From contig NC_065570.1 of the NCBI RefSeq assembly GCF_937616625.2, positions 40,679,665 through 40,743,664 on the forward strand: DNA of 64,000 nt. Direction: 5' to 3'. Positions 33,557-43,245 of this stretch are shown here, piece by piece. Under the pieces are notes generated by a model. That model made no database searches. It worked only from the letters and a program-made list of their open reading frames with translations, and was not told where the DNA came from. The stretch's first letter is position 1. The number at the start of each line of letters is the position of its first letter. This stretch comes from Mercurialis annua (taxonomy: Eukaryota; Streptophyta; Magnoliopsida; Malpighiales; Euphorbiaceae). Made by a program: the position numbers and the translations under genes.

Positions 33557-36028
33557 TGTCACGACCCAAAATATTGAGCCGCAACCGGCGCTAGGGAACG
33601 GGAGTGGTAGCTTCGGAACCCGTAGCAAGCCTCGCAAATAATAAACAACTAACATTAAACAACGGAAGCAAACAAACATATTTATAACATGTAACCAATT
33701 ATTTACACTAACTGTTTAAAACCTCGCGGGCTCTAGTTACCGTACCCTGTACGAACTGGCCTCGCGGTACTATATACACCAGTTAGCGTTTCAGACTTAT
33801 CACCGGCATCTGGGGCCGTGAACAAAACATAATACATAGCTTGCAAAAATATAAACAATACAGCAAGTAATTTGTACAATCAAAATGTACTGCTGTCTAG
33901 GCTTATACTCCGTCGACACTGGACTACTACTGCAGCGCTCACAGAAGTCAGAAAACTATACATACACAGCTGACTTCTGGACTTCAAAACTGGCTTCTAG
34001 CTAAGTCCACACACTAAGCACCTGAAAGACATCAAAGGTAAGGGGTCAGTATTTGGGAAAATAATGAGTGAGTTTGCATTTTACTAACGATATTATTATA
34101 AAACATAGCATCGCATTTCAATAAAACAATATTATAAAATAATACATATAACAGGTATTTGATCCGTTCGAAACTAATATTCTAGCATGTCACACAACTT
34201 TCAAATAATCAAATCATACTGATCTTGATAGTCCGACCCGGGAGTGTTCACACTCTACCTCGTCGATCGCGACTTATCTCTTTAATCCTAAAGTATGAGT
34301 CCAACTCACTAGATACGGGGACTCCAGACTACACCGTAGCCGAGTGCTCACTCGTACCGAATTCATTGTCCAACTTCGAAATTCATATTCATGTCATTTC
34401 ATATCATATCATATCGTACATGTATATCAAAACATTAATCATATGCAACACACTAGACCGACTCGATACTGGTGATCACACAGCCTATTGACACCCAATA
34501 GGTAGCTAGTTTCTTCGGATCGCATACTAGTTCCTTGTATATAAACTTGATAGAAACATATAACATATAATCAAATCATATGTAATGCGATGCGTATAAT
34601 CAATACACGTATATATAAACTATAATATTAAATAACTTTAATATGTAATACACGAAAGTAAAGTGCAACTCACAGTGACCGTTATCCAATCAATGAGGTG
34701 ATCTATGTAATGATATGCTCGCACTAGACCTCGTCTGGTGCCCTCACTGCTTGCTAACGCTTCTAACACATTTATAAGTCAAATACGTGTTTAGTACATA
34801 AATGTGAACCTTATAAATCTAAACCCTAGGTTATCATTCTTTTACTTTGAAAAAAATGATTTGCATGTCGTTAAGCGTTAATCAATATCACGTATACGTT
34901 TAACACCCTTCGAGATATATTACTAATCGTTTATACTTTGGTTAAAATGTCAATTTGAAATCTTGATTCATATCGTTAAGTTTGTCGCTCGTTTCATATG
35001 TTTTCGGAGTCCATATAACGTTTCTGGGTCGAGCTAGGTCGTGTCGGATCTCGACTCGACCAACAGGGGTCGGCGACGGCTAGGCACATCGTGCCTAGCT
35101 TCTCTCACGTCGTGAGAGGGGGTCTCACGACGTGAGAGCTCGTCTCGCGTCGCGAGATGTGTCTCACGTCGCGAGACAATGTCTCACGACGTGAGGCACT
35201 CATTTTCAGCCTCCTCCGTCGATTTTTATACCGTAATCCATCCAAAACCATCTCGACATGCTTATATACGCATAAACCTTAAAACCCAAGTCCGAAACGT
35301 TCAAAAACAACGATTTTAACATGTTTTACGTGAATTAGATCCGAACCGAAACGGCACAACATCAAACAGCCACCTATTATCCATTTCTTACCATAAAAAC
35401 GTTCAGCTTACCTTGTTTAAATGCTCGGGGAAGATAAGGACTGAATTCTGAAGAGATCGACACCAAGAACACGTGATTCCGACGAGAAACGGCGAAACCG
35501 TGTTGATCGCAAGATGATCGTCAAAAACCCTCTCCTGAAGCTTCTTCACTTCTCTGTTCTTATCATTCATATCATTTTCTTTTATATATATATTGGCTAA
35601 AGGCTCGTTTTAATCCCTCATTTCTTAAACTTAAATTATTTATCTTTTAAACTTGTATTTTAACGTATCTCTTAATTAATTAGTATCTTAATCTTTTCGT
35701 ATACGTATTATTTATATCCACTAAACAATACGAATTCCAATATTAATATTTTCCCGTCAAAACCTATAAATTTTCATTTTTGAAACATAGTGGCTAAACT
35801 ACCACTTTAGTCCCTGAACTCTACTTTGTGGCTTTTCTTGACATTTTTCCTCTTAATTCCAATTCCACTTTAGAATTGAAGTATAATCCGCATAATTACT
35901 TTTCAACATCGACCTATTAAATTTTTATTTAGTTTAATTTCTCAGAAAACTCTCTGATATCGCCACTCCGGCGTCTCAAAACTGGACACCTGGTCCAATT
36001 AAATAATTAAATCTTTTGGGGTATTATA
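33557..36028 (-). mobile_element. Solo LTR 1 inside the transposase gene
   Basis: This 2,472-bp LTR lies on the minus strand. The plus-strand left end is TGTCACGACCC (minus-strand end GGGTCGTGACA), and the right end GGGGTATTATA corresponds to TGTAATACCCC with a mutated terminus. It is flanked by GGTGT and AGTGT, a 5-bp target duplication with one mismatch. It interrupts the TNP2 DUF4218 domain without other loss. It has a TATA (TATATATATAAA, about 35582-35595), a donor AACAAG|GTAAGC at 35411, a dyad array at 35079-35199, an acceptor TGTCTTTCAG ending at 34022, and the conserved terminal 76 bp (33557-33632). No internal region is present, so the element recombined out. Confidence 0.9.
35079..35199. 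repeat. CpG dyad array, solo LTR 1
   Basis: Six adjacent dyads of odd length around CG-N-CG. Their centres are at 35089, 35110, 35130, 35150, 35169 and 35189, spacings of 21, 20, 20, 19 and 20 bp. Perfect examples are CTCTCACGTCGTGAGAG (35102-35118), TCTCACGACGTGAGA (35123-35137) and TCTCGCGTCGCGAGA (35143-35157). The outermost has different arms, GCTAGGCAC/GTGCCTAGC, around a decayed core. The two on the right have one mismatch each. Confidence 0.95.
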
Positions 36029-38222
36029 AGTGTACAGGGAGATGTTCCATTGAATCAAAAAAGCTGGGCGGAAATATGCGTTCCAACTTGCAAAGTATCT
36101 TCGGGATTTCTTCTTCCATATGTTCTAAATCTTCCCCCTTAAGCGGTGCGGAAGTTAACTCCTTGAAGAAGATACTCAGCGCTGTTATATGCTCCCATAT
36201 CGCTTTCGGAAGAAGCTCTCGTAGAGCAATTGGTAGGAGACGTTGCATAAACACATGACAGTCGTGACTTTTCATGCCCATCATTTTATGTTTGGTGGAA
36301 TCAACACACTGGGACAAGTTTGACACGTAGTCATCCGGGAACTTTATTTGTTAAACCCATTCAAGCAGCAATTTTTTTGATTCCCTGTCCAAAGCATACA
36401 AAGCCTTCGGATACCTACCTGCGTCGGGTCCTGTGCTAGTTCTGGATGATCACAAATATCATTTAACTTTGTCCTAGATTTTACATGGTCTTTAGTCTTA
36501 AGGGGGACATTCATCACTGTATTAAAGACGTTGTCGAAAACATTTTTCTCAATATGAATGACATCCAGATTATGCTGAATCACATTCGTCTTCCAATACG
36601 GCAAATCCCAAAATATACTTTTTCTGTTCCAACCACAAGTTTTTTATAGTTGCGAACTAATAGCTTTAGCATCGGGCTCGTATGCCCTCCTGAACCCCAG
36701 GTGATCCACCTCTGCCAATAATTTTCTTCGGTTTTGACCCTGCTAAACTGCTTTTTTTCTTGCTTGCCTTTTCGAAAATCAGTGACATTTCAACGGAAAC
36801 GGTGGTCCGGAGGTAAGAACTTTCTGTGGCAATCAAACAACAATTATTTTCCACTCTTGTTAAGCGTGAATGCATCAGTATCTTCCATGTAATGCAAACA
36901 TTCCAGTCTGCCTGATGTGCTCCAACCGGACATCATTGAATAAGCGGGAGAATCATTAATCGTCCGTATAAGTGCCGCTTTCATCTAAAAGTTCTTACGC
37001 TTGTGAATATCATAGGTACGGATTCCAGATTCCCACAATTGGTTCAACTCTGCTATCAACGGCTGCGGAAAAATGTCCATTATGTTTTTTCGATTTCGGG
37101 GATCCGGGACAAGTATCGTCAGAAACATGAACTCATCCTTCATGCACATACCCAGAGGCAGATTATACGGCGTCACAATTACTGGCCATGAAGAATAAGG
37201 TGACCTAAAATTTCCAAACGGTTGAAACCCATCAGTGCATAATCCGAGTCTAAATATTTCAAGTTTCGTTAGCAAAATCCTTATACAACTCACTAAACTG
37301 TTTCCAAGCTAGAGAATCAAGCGGATGACACATCTTCCTGTCTTTCATTTCATGTTCTGTATGCCAGGTCATATGCCCAGTCGTGGCTTTCGAAGCATAC
37401 AACCTCTGTAGCCTCAGAGTAATTGGAAAGTAAAACATCTTCTTATACGGCACTTTGGCCTTTCCTGTTCTGGTGGAATTGCTTCTGGTAACAGGTTTCC
37501 ACCGTTCGTGACCACAGACTTTGCAGGACATTAAAGCCTTGTCCTCCCCCCAAAAAAGCATACAATTATAGAAACAACATTCAATAACCTCTACCGGCAA
37601 CCCCAAACCTTTCACCAGCTTCTTAAGTTTAGTTGGCATCTTGTTCTCCCCCGGTAACTATTCTTGCGTGAATCTGCAGATGTCGTCAATCAAAGAAACT
37701 GAACTCTGATGGCGACACTTAATGTCTAGCAGTGCAGTTGATGCGGATAAAGGCGAGTGTCTACTATTCCCGGGCCATTTTTCTTCTTCCGCCGAACGCA
37801 TCATATTATAAAACTTCTAGGCTTCTTTATTCGGAGGCTCTTCGGTAAACATATCCGAACCAGCTGCATCGATAACCATTCTCTGAATAGCATCAAAATC
37901 ATCCCCCACATTTTCATAGTCAAATTGATCATAATTAACAGGTGGATGTGCCCAGGCATGAGGATTCAATACACTCCCCTCACCGTGGTGAACCCACACT
38001 TGGTAATCTTGAAAAAACCCAGACTCCAACACATGTAATTTCACATCTTCGGGATCTCGGTAATTTGTGTTTCTGCATTTTTTCCTAGAGCACAGACACT
38101 TGATCTTCACCCCACTCATGCACTCAGAGCAAATTCGACAAACTCCTCAACCTTATTAAAAAATCCTACCGGTAGCAAGCCATTCCTATGTCTAGTATAC
38201 ATCCAACTGCGATCCTGATTCA

Positions 38223-39121
38223 TGTCTGTTGCACTAACAATTAGGTGGTTCACAGGCTCGACGGTCGCAAAGTCAATGTAATTGACTGCTAAAAAGGTAT
38301 GAACCTATCCCATTCGCAAAACTGGCACCACGTAACCCGACCACGATATATGCGTAAAAACAGAGAATAATATTCGGCAGCCTTCCGGCGCCATTCTCCT
38401 TAAGTGCGCTATCTAATATATGCCGAGTAACGCTGATTACATATCACGTGAGGAACAAGCATTACAAAACATGTATCAATAGCCACCCGGAGAACAAACG
38501 CTAGAAAAACACCAAATATGTTTCTACCGTAATTACGCATATATGTTTTTCGTGATCGGATTACAGAAGCACGAGTTTTGCAAACTGTACGAACTGTACA
38601 ATCCCGTGTCGTTCAAAGGGTTGAACACACGGGACGGGAAATCAAAGGCTAGGAATACGATTGTATTCGGTGGGAATAAAATCGAGGTTAATTTATGTGA
38701 AGTGCATGTTTGTAATCTAACTACCACAATTAATAACAAAAAATGATAAAACCTATTTGTTGTAGGGCAGAACCGCACGCGAGCTCTGAATCCGGCCACA
38801 CAAGTCGGAACAAACATCTACTGCTCTCACCGTCTATCATGAGCCAACAACGAATATAAGTCCAAAATAAAAAATTTAATTAGTTTTCAATTACTACAAA
38901 TTATGTAATTAAAATAATATAAATGTTTTTTCTAATTTAATTGTTATTATTTTTTTAATAAAAATCGGGCAGCATTTCCCCTAAAAATGAGCATCACCCA
39001 TTTTCAGGGAAAGCCTGCAAGCAAATAATACAGTTTCAAAAACATCCTACAACACCATTCAAGTTAATTTTATCCAATTTATATCAATAATCAAATTTGT
39101 AAATAACCAAAATTATACCAA
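38223..39121. other. CACTA 5' region upstream of the transposase
   Basis: About 900 bp on the promoter side of the transposase, ending at the second solo LTR. There is no recognised coding region. The small plus frame 38543-38746 has no motif. A 50-bp segment at about 38967-39020 (CAGCATTTCC..GCATCACCCATTTTCAGG) recurs at about 30829-30878 in the same transposon. Confidence 0.5.
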
Positions 39122-40071
39122 TGTAATACCCCAAAATATTGAAGCATTTAATTGGACTACGTGTCCAGTCCTGTTTCGCCAGGGTGGCGATATTGGAAAT
39201 AATTTTCGAGAAACTTAATATTTTATTTCAATTCTAAAGTTAGAATTGGAATTAGAAGGAAAAATGTCAAGAAAAGCTCGAAATAAGGTACAGGGACTAA
39301 AGTGGTAATTTAGCCACTACGACTTAAAATGGAAATTATTTCGCCAAGGTCCGCGAAATGTTTTATAGTATATGTGGTAAAAGTCTCGAGTCAATCGGAG
39401 ACCTTTTAAAATCTGGACGCGGATGCGTTTTGGGCTAACTTGCAATTTTGTAAAGTTCAAGGACCTAATTGTAAATTAGCCAATTAAGCCTCGAGAATAG
39501 CAATTGAAAGATTATTGACGGAAAATAATAATTTTTAAGTTAGTATTATTTATATGAATATAAATAATACGTATCGACTCGAGTTAAAAGGATAATTTAA
39601 CCGTTTGGTTAAATTAGAAAGTTTAAAAGAGAAATGGTTTAGATTAAAGAAATGAAGGATTAAAACGGCAAATTTTCCAACTCATTTATATGTTTCCTTA
39701 AGCATAAGGAAATGAGAAAAGGATCAGAAGAAATGATCCAGAGAAGAGAGAAAATGACGATCACCGTCGTTTCGCCGCCGTTTCGCCGTTTCTCGTCCAA
39801 ATCGCGAGTTCTTTATATCGATTCGTTCAGAATTCGATTCTCTATCATCTTTGAGCTTCAAATCGAGGTAAGCTTGACGTTTTAGTTGCTGAAATTGAAG
39901 AATATAGGGCTGCCATGTCGAGATCGAATCGTATCAACCGTAGTCACGTTATTTTTGACGTTTTTGATGATTATTGAGTTGAATATTGTGTTATATTGAT
40001 GTAGAAACATGTCGGAATGAGTTAGGGATGTCGGGAGCATGTCGAGATGATATTTGGGGCTGTTCTATGGT

Positions 40072-40126
40072 GTCGCACGACGTGCGACAAGGTCTCACGA
40101 CGTGCGACATAACCTCGCGACGCGAG
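40072..40126. repeat. CpG dyad array 1, solo LTR 2
   Basis: Three dyads with centres at 40080, 40100 and 40120, exactly 20 bp apart: GTCGCACGACGTGCGAC (perfect), GTCTCACGACGTGCGAC (one mismatch) and CTCGCGACGCGAG (perfect). The array starts 204 bp after the donor-like site. Confidence 0.95.
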
Positions 40127-40456
40127 CGGACTTGCGATTGGCATAATTTCTTCGTTCGGACTCGGAATTGAGCGATTCTCGTTGCGTTGGAAAGAGGAAA
40201 GGATTTTCTATCAATACTAAGCATTATATCAAGGTAATATTGCTGATTTGGATGTTAAAATTTGAGGTTATAGGCTGTCTCAACAAAAATGTTACGCTCG
40301 AATCGCGTACGTCGGAATTGAGACGTTTACGGTTGGTTTCGAAGTGATAAAAGTGTTTATAATGTGTTTAAATGATCTAAGTATGTGTTGGAATGAATTT
40401 GGAGTAATTTAGAGCTTTGAAAAAGGTCTAGGAGCCTCAAAAACGCTGCTTCCAAA

Positions 40457-40600
40457 GTGCGCACGACGTGCTGCACTTCAGCACGTCGTGCTGGTGCGCG
40501 ACGTGCACCACAAGGGTGCACGACGTGCACCAGTGAAGGGCACGTCGTGCCCTTCATGAAAAATGAAGGGAACGATGTGCCAAGCTGGCACGACGTGCCC
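40457..40600. repeat. CpG dyad array 2, solo LTR 2
   Basis: Seven dyads around ACG-W-CGT, with centres near 40466, 40486, 40501, 40523, 40545, 40575 and 40593. Perfect ones include CAGCACGTCGTGCTG, GGTGCACGACGTGCACC, and an 11-bp-arm dyad centred at 40545 (TGAAGGGCACG/CGTGCCCTTCA). Each has its own arms (GCAC, CAG, GGTG, GAAGG, GG), so complementarity is kept while sequence is not. The dyad at 40575 is decayed. Spacing is less regular than in array 1. Confidence 0.93.
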
Positions 40601-41991
40601 TACTTCGATTGTAACCTCCCTAGGACTTCCGGGAGCGAAAACTGGCTTCTGGTGGCATGATACGGGTGTAGAACTCTGATAAATGTCTTAAAATGAATAT
40701 TAATAAGACATTATAGCAATGAACATTAGCATGATGAATAATCAAGAAATGAATAGAGATCTTCAAAGAAAGATACGTTTAGAGAACGACAATTATGTTT
40801 CGTTCTTTTGTCGTGTTAGGTATCTAGTGCAGTTTTTAAGAATAGGATTCTCTAAGTATATGTTTTAACGATAGAATCCTATGATAGATGTAACGGACTA
40901 CGAGTATAACGAACCAAGAAGCTCGACGAGGATTGACGGACCAGTCTCCAGGAGCTTACGTTCGGATATAAGGAATAGCGGTCACAGTGAGTGGCAATTT
41001 ACTTTCGCGTATTATTATTACAAAAGTTATTTTCATATATTATGAATATTATCATTAATACATCGCGTTTACATGATTTGTTTGTATGAGATATTATGTT
41101 GATGAATTAGACTATATGAATGCCATTATATTCATTGTTTGAATATGAGTATCTAGTATGCGATCCGAAGAAACCAACTACCTATTGGGTGTCAATAGGC
41201 TGTGTGATCACCAGTATTTGAGTCAGTCTAGCGTGTCTAGATTGTCTATGAGATTACGAAATGCGCATACGATATGAATGTGATACGAGTGAGAACTCGG
41301 TTACGGTGTAACCTGAGCCCCGTATCTAGTGGGTTGGACCCACCAGTGAGTTGGACTCACACTTTGAGATTAAGAGATTGGTCGCGGCTGACGTGGTTGA
41401 GTGTGAACACTCCCGGGTCGGACCACTTGGATCAGTTTAATTTGAGTATTCGGAATGAGAAAAGTTCAGAGTTTAAGATTTGGGTTTCGGTCGGATCTGC
41501 TATTTATGAATATTATGTTATTTTCATATTATATCGAGATAAATATATATATGTTTGAGTATGCGATGTGTATTTTGATAATACCGATAATAAGTTGCAT
41601 ACTCACTCAGTATTTTCCCAAATACTGACCCCTCACTCTGATGTTTGCAGGTATTAGAAGTCGGATCAGACAAGCCATCTCCATTGTGCCAAAAGTCATT
41701 GGACTTGCACAAGTATGAGTTCCTAGAGCTGCAGTAGTCAGTAGGTGTCAGTATAAGGATAGCGATTTAATTTCAAATAGTTTATTTTGAATGTAAACTC
41801 TAATATAATACTTTGATATCTATAAGTATGTTATCTAAAAGAGTTTTCTGAAAATATTCTATATATATATAATAATATGTTTTTAAATGCGAAAAATTAT
41901 TAGTGGTTTTAGGCTTGCTACGGGTTTTGGAGCTACTACTCCCATTCCCTAGCGCCGGTCTCGGCTCAATAATTTGGGTCGTGACAACCAA

Positions 41992-42894
41992 TAATCAAAT
42001 TACTAAACTTAACTAAACTACTCTTTCAATTTATACCAATAATCAAATTTCTAAATTTAAATAACCACAATTATACCAATAATTAAATTATTAAATTTTA
42101 ATAACCTAATTAATTTTAATTTAACCTAACTAATCATAATTAACTAATTATTCATAATTAACTAGTTATTGATTATTAAATCTTTTAATTAACATTAGAT
42201 CGTAAGCATTTGTCTAATTAATTAAATGCGACTAATTAATTAAATTAGCGTAATTAATTAAATTAGCCTAATTAATTAGATTAAGCCTAATTAATTAAAT
42301 GCGACTAATTAATTAAATTAGTCTAAGTAATTAAATGAGCCTAATTAATTAAATGAGCCTAATTAATCAAATTTGACAACTAACCTAAAACTAACCTAAT
42401 TAATTATGATAAATTTATCTAAATAAAATAAAATTACAATAACATACTTAACAGTGGAGGGCGGCAGTGGAGGGCGACGGCAGTGGAGAGCGGCAGTGGT
42501 GGTGGAGAGCGGTAGTGGCGGTGGAGAGCGGCAGCGGCAGTGGAGGGCAGCGGCAGGGGGGGCTGTTTAAATTAATTAAAAAAATTAAACATATTTAACA
42601 ATTAAAAAAAAGAGAGGAAACACATTTACCTTTACCGAACAGCGGATGAACGGCCGGCGGTGGAACGAGGACAGCGGAAGGCGGCAACGGAAGTGGAGTG
42701 GGGAGTGGAGGAGAACGGACGGCGTTTGTGGGGAGTGGAGGAAAACGGCGACGGCAACAGGAGGAGGAAGAATTGAAAAGGACGGCAGAGGAGAAGGGGA
42801 AGTGAAATCGCCGGCGGCAGACAAAATTTCAGATAAAGAAAATGAAAGAGAAGAAGTGGGGGGAGCGGGTGATTAAATTAGGGTAAAAGATTTA
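41992..42894. other. CACTA right internal region with two tandem tracts
   Basis: Non-coding part of the transposon between solo LTR 2 and the right subterminal repeats. At 42210-42372 an 18-20 bp unit (CCTAATTAATTAAATG) is repeated about eight times. At 42451-42560 a GC-rich unit (GGCAGTGGAGAGC) is repeated about eight times. 42640-42870 is G/A-rich with no convincing frame. Confidence 0.7.
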
Positions 42895-43245
42895 CCATCA
42901 GATATATCCGTCGGTGAAGTTTTTAAATGAAACGCATCGTTTCATTTAAAACGTTACCGACAAATTACTATATCCGTCGATAAATTTACCGACGGAGTAA
43001 ACAATCCGTCGGTAAATTACTCGTGTCCCTTGGCGGAAGAGTTCCCACCAAGAGGGCCAATAATTTTTTACCGACGGATAGCAATATCTGACTGTAAATT
43101 TCCCGACAAACTATACTAGTCCGTCAGGAAATTGTCCGCATTTCTTGGCGAGAGGTGTTCCGCCAAGATTTAGCGACGGACACATAATCCGTCGCTAAAA
43201 TCCGTCGGGAAAGCAAGATTGCTAAAACCGGAAATTCTAGTAGTG
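42895..43245. repeat. CACTA right subterminal repeats
   Basis: Inverted counterparts of the left-end motifs: TACCGACGGA, TCCGTCGGTAA, TTAGCGACGGA and relatives occur at least nine times before the terminal TTCTAGTAGTG. Confidence 0.9.

Larger units (their letters stand above)
32148..38222 (-). pseudogene. CACTA transposase, TNP2-like (split by a solo LTR)
   Basis: The catalytic transposase cuts and joins CACTA ends. It is read from ATG 38222 (MNQDRSWMYTRHRNGLLPVG), the Transpos_assoc region. A frameshift follows near 38130. The catalytic Transposase_21 region runs from about 37640 to 36350 (CKVCGHERWKP; FYFPITLRLQRLYASK; GFQPFGNFRSPYSSWPVIV; NVIQHNLDVIHIEKNVFDNV). The DUF4218 region starts MGMKSHDCHVFMQRLLP (36265), is cut by a solo LTR after EHLPVHL (36029), and resumes at 33556 with LPYEAKMAGPVQYLWMY. 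It then shows likely introns (33480, 33095, 32910). The DUF4216 part (32523-32790; YRVNGFKF, SGVCVKGSLFGP) is broken by TGA at 32523 and continues to 32148 with an acidic tail. Many other stops exist. Not functional. Confidence 0.9.
39122..41986 (+). mobile_element. Solo LTR 2 with perfect target duplication
   Basis: This 2,865-bp LTR runs from TGTAATACCCC to GGGTCGTGACA and is flanked on both sides by ACCAA (39117-39121 and 41987-41991). No internal sequence is present, so it is a clean solo LTR inserted in the CACTA promoter region, opposite in orientation to solo LTR 1. It has a donor-like GAG|GTAAGC at 39867/39868, two dyad arrays (40072-40126 and 40457-40600), a CCTATTG..CAATAGG dyad (41181-41199), a hairpin (41608-41627) and an acceptor GATGTTTGCAG ending at 41650, giving a predicted 1,783-nt intron. 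Confidence 0.95.
28396..43245 (-). mobile_element. CACTA (En/Spm) transposon
   Basis: The termini are CACTACTAGAATT at 28396 (repeated at 29685 in the duplicated end) and its inverted match ending at 43245 (AATTCTAGTAGTG). The 3-bp flanks are ATT and GTT, an imperfect target duplication. Both ends carry many CCGACGGA/TCCGTCGG motifs arranged as local palindromes, typical binding sites for the TNPA-type protein. Both genes are on the minus strand: a TNP2-like transposase (32148-38222) and a Transposase_24-like gene (30284-31965). Two solo LTRs interrupt the element. Without those and the extra copy it would be about 8.2 kb. Stops and insertions make it non-autonomous. Confidence 0.93.

Noticed and set aside
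35079..35199. CRISPR-like array
   Set aside because: Regular spacing of about 20 bp invites the idea, but there are no identical repeats separated by unique spacers. The units are palindromes with varying arms, and the context is a plant LTR.
38543..38746. Small plus-strand gene inside the CACTA element
   Set aside because: No motif, opposite strand to the transposon genes, and within its 5' non-coding region.
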